A stretch of DNA of 64,000 nt, from the NCBI RefSeq assembly GCF_039555335.1, contig NC_092629.1, positions 32,588,062 to 32,652,061 on the forward strand, given 5' to 3'. Below are positions 48,801-57,905 of the stretch, in pieces. Source of the DNA: Amphiura filiformis. Its lineage: Eukaryota; Echinodermata; Ophiuroidea; Amphilepidida; Amphiuridae. The notes under the pieces were generated by a model. The model saw only the letters and a program-made list of their open reading frames with translations, had not been told where the DNA came from and made no database searches. The number at the start of each line of letters is the position of its first letter. The stretch's first letter is position 1. The position numbers were made by a program, and so were the translations under genes.

Positions 48801-51800
48801 GCCTAGTATTGGTTCAGTGCTTCTTGAGATAGCTCTTGATGTTTTAAGAAAATATCTCAAAACTGGACTTTTATATGTTGAAGCCTATATAGTCAGCTAG
48901 CACGCAGAGCATTAAATTTGCTTCATCACTCCCATTCTTCCCTTTGTTTTTATACAGGTTGTATATTTCACTGCTACATTCCCATACATTGTCCTGTTCA
49001 TCCTGTTGATCCGTGGTCTGACCCTCCCTGGATTCAAGGATGGTATTATCTTCTTCATCACACCAAGATGGGAACTTCTTAAAAACCCTAAGGTAAGTCC
49101 AAAGATAAATGCTTAACTTTTTGTTGCCCCCCCCCCCGACTGTTCTAGATCTGCCACCCCCACACATGATATGCCATTGCCTAACAATAGTAACCTAAAT
49201 TGTAAATTAAGCTTTATTCCTTCTATTTAAAACAAATCCGCCTGTTTTAAAATTGATAATTTTACCAGCCTAAACGGTTACATTTCACCACATCACATCA
49301 AAGCTCCTATTGGGCGCCCCATTCCTTTTTTAAAGAAATTTTTATTTTAAAATCAAGTAAAAACCCTCGGTAAAGTGCAAATAACATTAGGTGGAGGCGC
49401 CATATTTAACGTTAGCTTTGGACATTTAATTATTTTATTGATTTTTCACCCTGGTAAGTCAGGCCGAAAATAAAAATAATAATTTAACTAAATAGGGTGC
49501 CTCCTCCTAATGAAATGCCGAACTTTTTGTTGCCTTTTAATGAAATGCCTAACTTTTTGTTGCCTTTTGAAAACCCCAAGGTAAAGTGCAAATAAAATGC
49601 TTAACTTTTGTTGCCTTATTTAAACATTCAAGTAATAAATGTTTCTCAATCAAGTGTACATTTTGATTGGTATGCAGGTATGGAAGGATGCTGCTGTACA
49701 GATATTCTACTCACTCAGTGCTTCATGGGGAGGACTCACTACACTGTCTTCATACAACAGATTCAAGAACAACTGCTTCAGGTAAGAGAGTTACCATGTC
49801 AATCAATCAATCAATCAACAGATCAATAAACCTATCGATCAATCAGTCATATATCAATTATTTGCACCAGCTACAATCCTGTAGAAACAGATCAATAAAC
49901 CTATCGATCAATCAGTCATATATCAATTATTTGCACCAGCTACAATCCTGTAGAACTTTGACTGACATTGCTGCTGATTTCTCCATTCAATCAACCAATC
50001 AATCAGTCAGTCAGTCTATCAATCCTGATATGGCAAAAAAAATAATGGTTTGTCTCAAAGCTCACGAGTGGTTTGAAAACAAATGCGAAATGCAATTTTT
50101 TTTTTTTTTTTTTTTTTTTTATTCCCGACTTTTTTCATGGTATTTGGAGAAAAAAATCTGACTTTCGCCAAATTTTTCTGGAAAAACTAAAAAAATTTTT
50201 TGAAATAAAACAAATTTCCGATTTGTTTTTTTTCCAAATCTCACGATTTTACAAATGCGTTGAGCTTTGAGACAAACCTTTTTTTTTTTTGCCTAACATA
50301 ATAATATTTACAAATTTAAGCCATCATCTAGAACGATCAATACAATTTTTTATCTTTTTGGAATAAATAACTTACCATACTTTCACAAATATCATCATTT
50401 CAAACAAGTGATTTTCACCCATTTTTATGTTATTTCAGGGATGCTATGATCGTTCCACTCCTCAACTGCGCCACCAGTGTGTTTGCTGGAGTGGTCATCT
50501 TCTCCATCCTTGGTGCCATGGCTTATGAACTCGGAAAACCAGTCGCTGAAGTTGTTGATGAACGTAAGTATATGAAAGTTGAATTGCAAAATCATATATT
50601 TCTGTTCAGATTACTTAGAACTATTTTGATTGGTTGCAAAGAGGGCTATATCATGTATTGAGCCAATCAGATATATGGTAAGAATAGTCAGTGGGAATGA
50701 AGGGAATGAAATTACTAGAGATCTATTTTGATTGGTTATTTGGATGATTATATCATGCAACGAACCAATCAAGGGTACTGTCAGTGGCATAGCAAGGACT
50801 TTTTCAGAGGAGGGGGGCAAATTTCCAGCGGGGGGGGCAAAGTTTGATGAAAATGGGCAAAAATTACAAAAATAGGTCTTCCACAGGGTGGCAAGACTTC
50901 TCCCCCCTTGGCCACGCCACTGGGCACTGTAAGAAAGGCAGAAGTGCCCAATATGGGGTTAACTCTTGTCTAAACATTGTCTGTTGGACGTTGTAGATAA
51001 TTTTTTGTAAATGATTTTTATCTCTTGTCGTTTTCAGAATTTGGATTGGCTTTTGTAGCTTACCCTGAGGCGGTCACCCACATGCCCGGATCACCAGTCT
51101 GGTCTTTCCTCTTCTTTTTCATGCTTCTGACCCTTGGACTTGACAGCCAGGTAAATAATCAATTGAGATTTTCCAATTAAAATCCATACACCCCCTAATG
51201 GAAGACATAGCCTTAATCTCCCACACAGGGAGTGTAGATTTCAAATGGACACATTCAGGTGTCCCCATTTGAAATTTACACTCCCTGTGTGGAAGATATG
51301 TCTTCCATAGGGAGTGTATGGATTTTAAATATACATCATGTAGGAGATCGTGAAACAAGGGGAGGGAGCAGGGAGAAAAGCAAACCCATCAAAAAGACAA
51401 CTCACTCTAATATATTCCGTCAGTTACATATTTTTCATATTAAAGAAGTTGAGAAATGCATAGATTAGAATTATAATTCATTGCTTCAATTAAACAAAAC
51501 TTTTAATTTCATTGCTTCAATTAAATAAAACTTTTGGATTTTTTTATATTCCAGTTCTGTATCATCGAGACCGTAGTGACCGCTCTCACTGACCAGTTCC
51601 CAGATTACCTGAGACCGAGGAAGACCAAACTTGTCGCTGGGTACTGTACAGCTTGCTTCTTCATTGGCCTCATCTGTGTGACTCAAGTAAGTGTGCACAA
51701 TTTGGCTACTCTGTGATTTGGCAACTTATTTTTCCTGTTAAGAAACAGAAATCTTTTAGAAAAGGTGCATTTGATTCACTTCACCCAGGTGTATTTTAGG

Positions 51801-54086
51801 GAGCTGCGGTTAGATAGTGTTTGGAGGAGTCACACCTTTTGGTGACAGTGTCTTGATGCTTCTGACTCTTCCTGGCTAGCCCATTGGGTCTATTTATTTT
51901 ACTTTTATTTCCTTTTGTATGTATTGCGTAATTTTACTTTGCTTTTTGATGTATTTTAGCCAAATTTGTAAAAAAAAAAAAAAAAAAAAAAAATAAATAA
52001 ATAAAATCACCTCTTAATACCTGTCTTAAAGAGGAAGCCCCGCCAGAGCAGTTCTTCTGGGGTTATTGCATGGACAACACTCTACCCTGGCGCATTAGGG
52101 AGCTGTGGTTAGATAGTGATTGTCTTTATGTTGCCATAATATAATAGCAGTCTGCTCTAAATATCTTAACTCTTATTTTTCTACTTCAGGCTGGAAGTTA
52201 CTGGGTCGTTTTAATGGACAAATATGCAGCTGACTTCGCCCTTCTTATCTTCGCTTTCATGGAATGCATCGGAATCGGATGGATCTACGGAGCCAAGAGA
52301 TTTACCAACGATATTCGTACTATGGTCGGTGACAGAATTGTTGACTCTGTTTTGTTCAAATGGTGGTCTCTTAATTGGTGCTTCCTTACACCTGCAGTTC
52401 TCTCGGTAAGTTGCATGATGCTCCTAAGGACAATGTTCTATCATGGATTTAATAATAAATCTAAAAAATAATTTGTTGTTGTTATAACACTAGCAGACCA
52501 ATGGGGCATGAGGGATCCCCATTCTTAGTCTCCCTCCAGTTTGCCCCCCCCCAGTAAAATAAAAAAATCATGAATATATGTTTGATTTGATTACATAAAA
52601 TTCCAAAAACCGACACAAGTTTCTGCCAAACACTCAAAACAGTTTTGATTGGAAATACAAAGAGGAGTGTATCATGTAATAAGCCAATCAGAGATATGGT
52701 AAATAGTCAATAGGGCTGAAGTGTAGATTCAATTGCTGAGAGTTCTAAAAGCTCAATTTTGATTGGTTGCTGAGATGATTATATCATATAATTAACCAAT
52801 CAGGTGCTTCGATAATTTGTTAAAAACAATTGATGAGAGTTCTAAAAGCTCTATTGTGATTGGTTGCTCAGATGATTATATTTGTTAACTAACAATGAAT
52901 TGCATTTTTATCTTTTTCAGTTTGTTCTTCTGTTCAACTGGTCTTCATGGTCTAATCCAACCGCAGGAGATTACGAATTCCCCGCCTGGGCGCATGGGTT
53001 TGGCTGGGTTCTCATTATGTCCAGTATCAGTTGGATTCCTATTGTATGGGTGTATGAATTTGTCAAGGCAGAAGGATCAATTTTAGAGGTAAGCAAATTA
53101 TGCTCAAATCTGGTGCAATGTATTGCATGGGTCATGTCTATGTAGGGGTGGGTGGGGGTGAAGTTGTACAGTTAGGTATACACTTGCAATAGCTTGCAAT
53201 GTATAATGTCTTTGTCAAGAGCTAGTGTGGGTGTGGGTGTGTTGGAAGTGAAGTTGTATGGCTTAGTAAACCCTTACAATGTACCAGGTCTATATTGAGG
53301 GGAAGTCGGGAAGGGGTGTGGGTCTGGAAGTGAAGTTGTATGGTTGTAGCAGCTACTAGCTGTAATACTAATAGACTCAACTGGATAGTGGATACCCTGT
53401 TTGAGTTCATGCTACTCAAATGGATACCTTAGTCTCTGGCTGAGACCGTGTCTGAGACTAAAACAGTTTATTGCATTTCTAAACAGGTAGGTTAATACCC
53501 TACATGAGACCGTAAAAGTTACTAGTGGACATTTCATGCTCATTTGAAGCTCTATAATGTTCTGCTTCAAAAATAGTTTATTCTTTGAGAATAAAATCCA
53601 AAGATTTTACATCTCATTTTAATAGTTTATATCTTAAGCTCATCAACAGATTAATTATTCAAGTATAAAATCCTCAGATTTTATACCCCATGCCCATTTA
53701 ATGGATATTTTAAAGTTTTGCTCCAATAACCATATTATTATTTACAAAATTACTGATGTCACATGCCTGAAAAGACAGCTCAAACTAGTTTTTGAAATAT
53801 GTTTCCCCAAAGAAATTTTATAAAAATGAAATCTAACCAATTATTATTTTGTGTCCATTTATTTCTATAGCGATTTCGCGCCATGGGTACGCCAACCTCA
53901 GACTGGGGTCCAGCTCTTCCAGCACATCGTAACGAGGCTTACAACGTACATGAACGTCACGGCACCACCATGGGTGGGACGATCGATGGATTCGCACCAG
54001 AAGACTACATGCATGTAAACCAACCAAAATACGTCCCAACAGAAAACGGGATCGCCATGGGCAACCTCAGGGGTGAATCTGTTTGA
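36852..54086 (+). CDS. SLC6A5-like: Na+/Cl- -dependent glycine transporter, SLC6 family, 13 coding exons
   Basis: Thirteen exons with GT-AG introns encode about 672 residues: 36852-36878, 40083-40269, 46816-46947, 47239-47570, 48279-48411, 48958-49092, 49678-49781, 50439-50563, 51038-51150, 51555-51686, 52190-52405, 52921-53088 and 53871-54086. The plasma-membrane carrier couples glycine uptake to Na+ and Cl-. Supports are RGNW and [14 protein letters not shown] in TM1, NGGGAF, GIYYN in TM3, a long Cys-paired glycosylated EL2, [19 protein letters not shown] in TM6, [10 protein letters not shown], and a C-tail with [11 protein letters not shown] as in vertebrate GlyTs. Serine in SLSA and LSSYN favour a GlyT2-like over a GlyT1-like type. 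All phases agree except within exon 4, where one base too many (or two too few) breaks the frame in EL2. The start has A at -3. Confidence 0.93.
36879..40082 (+). other. Glycine transporter intron 1
   Basis: A GTAAGT donor and TTTAG acceptor bound 3.2 kb of AT-rich sequence. A GC-richer patch near 38440-38720 has short frames but no recognised domain or repeat; it could be regulatory. Confidence 0.7.
40083..40269 (+). CDS. SLC6A5-like: Glycine transporter exon 2 (N-tail and TM1)
   Basis: The exon encodes a proline- and acid-rich tail, then RGNW (residues 36-39) and TM1 with [21 protein letters not shown]1 holds main-chain and side-chain ligands for glycine and both sodium ions in this family. 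It ends in phase 1 within the third glycine codon of NGGG. Confidence 0.92.
41447..41620. repeat. MITE, TTCCAGTTGAAATCC family
   Basis: TATTCCAGTTGAAATCCTTA then CACCCCCTATG at the left is complemented by TAGGGGGAGTATGGATTTCA and ACTGGAATAG at the right. TCCCACACAGGGTG pairs with CACTCCCTGTGTG inside. Related copies are at 51177-51328 and, partial, at 57508-57545. Confidence 0.85.
45499..45888. mobile_element. Harbinger-like MITE with TTA duplication
   Basis: The ends GGCCCTTCACAATTAATTCT then TAGTTTCCTGTTT pair with AAACAGGAAACTAAGAATCA and ATTGTAATTGGCC. TTA flanks both sides, matching the 3-bp TWA target duplication of PIF/Harbinger elements. The interior has CGACTTTTAATTATTAATTA and a GGACGCGGGCGGG block shared with the element at 5671-5925. 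Confidence 0.8.
46816..46947 (+). CDS. SLC6A5-like: Glycine transporter exon 3 (TM2)
   Basis: It encodes [36 protein letters not shown] and RSVPAIRG, covering TM2 and the first intracellular loop. The preceding intron is 6.5 kb and holds two MITEs. Confidence 0.92.
47239..47570 (+). CDS. SLC6A5-like: Glycine transporter exon 4 (TM3 and second extracellular loop), frame broken
   Basis: TM3 reads [20 protein letters not shown] and is followed by [15 protein letters not shown], whose two cysteines match the EL2 disulfide. N-glycosylation sequons NKT, NVS and NLT are present. After LNKT the frame runs into TAA at 47457; the correct downstream sequence ([16 protein letters not shown], then PSEEFY) is one base out of register. 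The change lies roughly between 47415 and 47460, near the AACAAAACC run. It is an indel in a variable loop: either a sequencing or assembly error, a polymorphism, or an early null mutation. Confidence 0.88.
47904..48117. mobile_element. TTAA-flanked MITE, CCC-TGAGAACTACC family (copy 1)
   Basis: The left end is TTAACCCCATGAGAACTACC and the right end GGTAGTGTTCAGGGGGTTAT. Inside are inverted GATTGGT/ACCAATC pairs. Relatives are at 56542-56760 and 56757-56965. The TTAA target and CCC ends suggest a piggyBac-type MITE. Confidence 0.75.
48279..48411 (+). CDS. SLC6A5-like: Glycine transporter exon 5 (TM4)
   Basis: It encodes [20 protein letters not shown], then [20 protein letters not shown] and SSGK, i.e. 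the end of EL2 and TM4. It joins exon 4 by a split AG-G codon and ends in phase 0. Confidence 0.92.
48694..48911. repeat. Dispersed repeat, plus-orientation copy
   Basis: It shares CTCCATGTGGATGTC, GAAAAATGCATTAAAATGA, CTTGAGATAGCTC and AAAACTGGACTTTT with the reverse-complement copy at 56284-56505. Confidence 0.75.
48958..49092 (+). CDS. SLC6A5-like: Glycine transporter exon 6 (TM5)
   Basis: It encodes [20 protein letters not shown], then [20 protein letters not shown] and LKNPK: TM5 and EL3. The 3' end and donor are partly duplicated further down the intron, at 49567-49613. Confidence 0.93.
49083..49613. repeat. Repeated copies of the exon 6 donor region inside intron 6
   Basis: AAACCCTAAGGTAAGTCC and AAATGCTTAACTTTTTGTTG at the real donor (49083-49126) reappear as AAACCCCAAGGTAAAGTGCA and AAATGCTTAACTTTTGTTG (49567-49613), and partly as AAACCCTCGGTAAAGTGC (49360-49390). 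Two more copies of the AATGCCTAACTTTTTGTTGC-like tail lie at about 49510-49565. Confidence 0.75.
49678..49781 (+). CDS. SLC6A5-like: Glycine transporter exon 7 (TM6)
   Basis: It encodes [20 protein letters not shown], then [17 protein letters not shown]6 carries the substrate-contacting SLSA...WGG motif. The serine before A-S-W corresponds to the position that in vertebrates is serine in GlyT2 and glycine in GlyT1 (from memory of the family). Confidence 0.93.
49818..49955. repeat. 69-bp tandem duplication next to a TCAA/CAAT simple repeat
   Basis: ACAGATCAATAAACCTATCG and the following 49 bases are repeated exactly once, directly after an AATC tetranucleotide run (49799-49817). It lies in intron 7 and makes an artificial open frame. 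Confidence 0.92.
50047..50278. repeat. Hairpin MITE, GGTTTGTCTCAAAGCTCA ends
   Basis: GGTTTGTCTCAAAGCTCA and TGAGCTTTGAGACAAACC are perfect inverted ends. The interior has a T-run of about 22 (50097-50120) and AAATGCGAAATGCA-like blocks. Confidence 0.85.
50439..50563 (+). CDS. SLC6A5-like: Glycine transporter exon 8 (TM7)
   Basis: It encodes [20 protein letters not shown], then [20 protein letters not shown] and E. The NCATSVFAG segment of TM7 contains family sodium/chloride ligands. Confidence 0.92.
50782..50922. mobile_element. MITE, CAGTGGCATAGC ends
   Basis: CAGTGGCATAGCAAGG at the left and CTTGGCCACGCCACTG at the right are imperfect inverted ends. The interior has AGGGGGGCAAA and GGGGGGGGCAAAG runs. 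Ends of this kind (CAGTGGCGTAGC) are common among invertebrate MITEs. Confidence 0.75.
51038..51150 (+). CDS. SLC6A5-like: Glycine transporter exon 9 (EL4 and TM8 start)
   Basis: It encodes [20 protein letters not shown], then [27 protein letters not shown] is a near-invariant EL4 motif, and the LGLDSQ segment of TM8 provides Na2-site ligands in the family. Confidence 0.93.
51177..51328. repeat. MITE, AAATCCATACACCCC family
   Basis: A palindrome bounded by TTAAAATCCATACACCCCCT and its complement, with CCCACACAGGGAGTGTA pairing inside. TTAA is present at both ends. Sits in intron 9. Confidence 0.85.
51555..51686 (+). CDS. SLC6A5-like: Glycine transporter exon 10 (TM8-TM9)
   Basis: It encodes [20 protein letters not shown], then [20 protein letters not shown] and [16 protein letters not shown] is the usual end of TM8; TM9 follows. 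Phase 0 at both edges. Confidence 0.93.
51795..52117 (+). repeat. Poly(A)-tailed segment flanked by a 24-bp direct repeat
   Basis: TTAGGGAGCTGCGGTTAGAT and AGTG at 51795 recurs, with one change, at about 52091. Between them is a run of about 24 A (51970-51993) followed by AAAT repeats. This looks like a short retroposed sequence with target duplication, although the duplication is longer than usual. Located in intron 10. Confidence 0.45.
52190..52405 (+). CDS. SLC6A5-like: Glycine transporter exon 11 (TM9-TM11)
   Basis: It encodes [20 protein letters not shown], then [40 protein letters not shown] and [21 protein letters not shown] is the standard SLC6 TM10 start and IYGAKRF.NDI.. the loop before TM11. 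Confidence 0.93.
52921..53088 (+). CDS. SLC6A5-like: Glycine transporter exon 12 (TM11-TM12)
   Basis: It encodes [20 protein letters not shown], then [20 protein letters not shown] and [28 protein letters not shown] precedes TM12, as in other SLC6 carriers. Confidence 0.92.
53130..53345. repeat. Degenerate tandem repeat in intron 12
   Basis: Three loose copies of a GGGTGTGGGTG...GAAGTGAAGTTGTATGG unit, each about 70-100 bases. Confidence 0.55.
53871..54086 (+). CDS. SLC6A5-like: Glycine transporter exon 13 (C-terminal tail)
   Basis: It encodes [20 protein letters not shown] and a 50-residue tail ending GNLRGESV, stop TGA 54084-54086. The DWGPAL..HR phrase is a GlyT family signature. The last residues ESV could bind a PDZ domain of the acidic (class III) kind, but this is only suggestive. 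Confidence 0.92.
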   Translation, partial: RFRAMGTPTSDWGPALPAHRNEAYNVHERHGTTMGGTIDGFAPEDYMHVNQPKYVPTENGIAMGNLRGESV

Positions 54087-54343
54087 AGGGGATGGGATGC
54101 AGGTAGTGTGTCTCTATAAGAGTTGAAGAAGAATATATGTGGTTATATTCTTGGGTATGATGGATGCAGGCATGGGGCCATGGGTTGGTCATATGGGTTA
54201 AAAAGGAGACAAAGAAAGATGATAGGTGATCCTTTTATCATCTGAAATGGACAGAATGTTTAGAATAAGCCAAAAGATCAATTATTCTTTACTTGAAATA
54301 TTCTGTATCTCGATCAGTATTGTTTTACACATTCAATGTGAAC

Positions 54344-54349
54344 AATAAA
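54344..54349 (+). terminator. Candidate polyadenylation signal of the glycine transporter
   Basis: AATAAA 258 bases downstream of the stop codon, the first canonical signal after it. Confidence 0.4.
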
Positions 54350-56283
54350 AGGAATGGGAAACAAATTTACTGTTTTTGGTAAATTTGCAATCCTGAAAAT
54401 AAGACTTTTTTGAAAAGTCTTCCCGCAGTGCAGCTGTCTGCTTGTGTGTGATACGTGACAGTATTGTGAACAAAATTGTGCGTATAAAGAAGCAATAACT
54501 ATTTATTTTTACATTAGTGTTGCCAAATTGATGTTATATTTGGACAAATTTGTGTATTTCATGATGATAATGTGAAATGTGACGACAGTACACAAGTGCA
54601 CACATATATTAAACATGTTAAACTGATAAACAGTACGACTCATAAATCGATCAATTTAACAAATTGTTGTTCTTCTTGATATATCACAATACAATATCTT
54701 GCTGACTGAAAGCAAAGCAAATAAAATTCTTCCCAAAATTACGAAAAAGTGCTTCAAAAGCAGTGTCTCAATGCATACACAATTACCCGTGGCCAACCCT
54801 ATATGCCATTGCCGCATCATATCTTCATAAAATGAAACATGTTAAGAGGGTTTTGTATGCTATGCTACAAAGGAACTTGAAAGTATGGGGCAAGACCATC
54901 AGGTCCAATGTGAAATAACATTGGTCAAATTACGCCTCCTTGAATTATGCTCTCTCAGTTTCACCCTCTCATTTTCCACAAATAAAAGTACAGGGTGTTT
55001 AATACAGGGTGTCTCCAAATTGTTCAATCTGATTCTGATTACCTTGTTATGAGAGACACTTATACTTAACTTTTAAACTAAATTAGTTGATTTCATTATT
55101 ATACATAATTTTAATAATTTTTCATCCATGTAAATTTGGTTCAGATACATACAGTATCTATATAATTATGAAATACAACTCAAACTGACATTGTAAAATC
55201 CTTATAAAGGTTGATAAATGAAGATTTTTCCAATAGCAATGTAAAATATAATAGCAAGAACCACATGCACTATAGGAGAATTGATATATGACAATGAATC
55301 TAAGGGCTGAGTTTTATCATGTGGGAAGTCATCTTGTTACACCCTGATGACTCCCCTGAAGACAGGTTTCAGGAGAGCTATCGATAGCTCCTCTGTGGAG
55401 ATCCATCACTATCAAAAACATGTTGTCTTAAACATGTCTGTAATAATAGCTCTCCTACATTATAATAAAAACACTCTCCTAAACACTGCCAGGAGAGTCA
55501 TCTACAACTCCCCTGGAGTTAAAACTCACCCCTTCAGATTGTGTTGCTCTGCACAAATAAAAGTAACCAGTCTTTACCATAAATAACCATGCACTGCCAT
55601 GTTATTGGTTATTTGAACCAGATTATTTGGTTCAAAACTAAAGATATTTTTGTTTTCCAAGTGTGCTAAACATTTAGTGGTGGCGCCATTTTTGTTGGTC
55701 TCAGAAGACAACTTTATTCCAAAGTGGGTGGGGGGTAAAATGTGTGAAGGATTTTGTGTGATGTAATTTTTATTTTCTTTTGTACATAATACCTCCCCTG
55801 CCCATCGATGGACCACCACTGAAACAATGCCTGACTGGCCAGACCCAATATTCTTTCCCTTAGCTTACCCCACATTCAGGTCATATAGAACACCAAAGTG
55901 GAGCCTTTTAACACTGAGAACCCCTGGCTGGGTGTTTTAACAGTGTTGGTGTGTAACAGTACTTAAGGTTTTTGACCAATCAAAATAGCCAAAATGGACT
56001 ATTTGGGAGGAAACTCTGGTGGGATTGTGCACCCCCCAAGCCATACCCTCCTCTTGACCCCCACCCCCATTACTGTTACTGGGAAAGGATTTTGGCTTGC
56101 AAGTCAGGCAATTTAACATTGCAGGGTTATAATTTATTTGTTTGGTAAATTAATTTATTTGATTTACAAAATGTTTATTTTTTGAAAATATATTTTGAGG
56201 TATTGCACTCAGGTAATATTATAAACACCCTAAAAGTTCTTTCACTTCATTTATTTATTATCTTTAATATAAAGCCACTACTT

Positions 56284-56505
56284 GATGCTCTGCATGCTAG
56301 CCATAGGCTTCAACATAAAAAGTCCAGTTTTGAGTTATTTTCTCAAAACAGGAGCTATCTCAAGAACCACTGAACCAATACTAGTCTTGTTTGTATTCAT
56401 TTTAATGCATTTTTCATACTGATAATATGGTCATGAAAATTTACAACTCTGAAATTTTTTTAATTAAAAAAATTGAAACTTGTCGTCGACATCCACATGG
56501 AGAGA
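56284..56505. repeat. Dispersed repeat, minus-orientation copy
   Basis: Reverse complement of 48694-48911 with moderate divergence: GATGCTCTGCATGCTAGCC, AAAAGTCCAGTTTTGAG, GAGCTATCTCAAGAACCACT, ATTTTAATGCATTTTTCAT and GACATCCACATGGAG. Confidence 0.75.
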
Positions 56506-56541
56506 GTTAAAACACAAGATGTGCATTTTCAAGTAGTGGCT

Positions 56542-56760
56542 TTAATCCCCTGTGAACTACCATCTTACAGTACTTTTGATTGGTGAGTTATGCTGTATAT
56601 GACCAATTCTGACCAAAAGTGACCAATTAGAATACAGTTTCTAGATATTTAAGCTCAATCCTCTTCAGGTCTACCACCAATCTAACCATGTTTCTGATTG
56701 GCTCAATTAATCATAATAGTTTTCTTGTAACCATTCAGCAGGTAGTACTCACAGGGTTAA
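56542..56760. mobile_element. TTAA-flanked MITE (copy 2)
   Basis: TTAATCCCCTGTGAACTACC at the left and GGTAGTACTCACAGGGTTAA at the right. Same family as 47904-48117. Confidence 0.8.
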
Positions 56761-56965
56761 ATCCCCTGAGAACTCCCATCTTACAGCACTTCTGATTGGT
56801 TAATTATGCCATGTATTCATCTCAGTGACCAATTGAAATGCAGCTTCTAGATATTCGAGCTCCATCCTCTTCAGTCCTATCACCAATCTTACAATGTTGA
56901 TGATTGGCTCATAAAAACATAATAGTCTTCTTGTAACCAATCGGAAGGTAGTTCTCACAGGTTAA
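56757..56965. mobile_element. TTAA-flanked MITE (copy 3, abutting copy 2)
   Basis: TTAAATCCCCTGAGAACTCC at the left and GGTAGTTCTCACAGGTTAA at the right. The left TTAA is the right TTAA of copy 2. Interior phrases (TTCTAGATATT, GAGCTCCATCCTCTTCAG, GTCTTCTTGTAACCAATC) run in the same order in both. Confidence 0.8.
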
Positions 56966-57550
56966 GTTTTATGAACCCATGATACCCTCAAAATGCAATA
57001 TGCCTACCTGAAATATAATAAATTTGGTAATATCAAGAAATTGATGCAATTTTGTTGCATAAAAAGTAAACGTTTTTGCATTAATTTCTTTTTGACCAAA
57101 GAACTAGGTTATGCAATGTAAAATGTACATGTAGATACATGTACATTTATTAAAAAGCAATGTACTGAACAATGCATGATTATATACTGTAGATTAGAAA
57201 ACTGGGGACGAATTCATTAAGATACATACGCATCGAAGAGGGCGATTCACATGGAAGAATGTTGAGGGGACAATACATAGCCTCTCACATATGTATCCAT
57301 GCATTCAATACCCTACTATATTATAGGCCTACGTTTAGCACAAACATTTAAATTAATTTATATGCACTGTTTTGCACATGCAATGCACTTGTAAAGTACA
57401 TCATAGGTGATAGCTTTAACTAGTAGTAGATTCTCAAATTTTTTTAGTTAAGAAGTTTCCGCATCTCCCAATGTTTAAATACTATTACAAAAAAAGGTAT
57501 TCAATTCCAGTTGAAATCCATACACCCCTTTGGAAATCATTATTAGATGA

Positions 57551-57905
57551 ATACCATATTTCGTCAAATAGTCGCCCCCCCCTCAAATAAATGCCCCCCC
57601 ACCACTTTTTTCAACCAAGATGTTTCAAAATGCCGATATTTCCATGCTATCTTGTGTAGTAAGCTTACCAAGTTAGCACATGGTCGATAATAGCGTCAAT
57701 AATTGGCGAAAATCTGGATCAGAAACCCGGAAGTGAGCCAGAAGTCAGTGTTTCTAGTTCATAGTTCGTCATTTTAGCGTGTGTTTTTAGTTTACCTAAT
57801 GATTTTAACAGGAATTATCGTTCTAAAATTGACCTTACATAAACGCCCCCCCCCCTTGGGAAAATGTTACGCCCCCGGGGGCGTTTATTTGACGAAATGC
57901 GGTAT
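57551..57905. repeat. C-rich MITE, TATTTCGTCAAATA family (copy 2)
   Basis: Bounded by ATACCATATTTCGTCAAATA and TATTTGACGAAATGCGGTAT. Shares its whole interior with 20361-20683, plus a 30-base insertion near 57790-57815. It lies beside a truncated TTCCAGTTGAAATCC element (57508-57545), which it probably interrupts. Confidence 0.85.

Larger units (their letters stand above)
50623..52805. repeat. Repeated ATTGG...CCAAT inverted-pair units in introns 8 and 11
   Basis: Short units of about 50 bases (TTTTGATTGGTTG, then ATATCATG, then ACCAATCA) occur at 50623-50672, 50725-50773, 52643-52691 and 52756-52803, with a partial one at 52853. They resemble the interior of the TTAA-flanked MITE family at 47904 and 56542. 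They are not contiguous: exons 9, 10 and 11 lie between. Confidence 0.6.

Noticed and set aside
49667-50161. 164-codon frame with repeated SINQS peptides
   Set aside because: It reads exon 7 out of frame and then a 69-bp tandem duplication and a poly(T) run.
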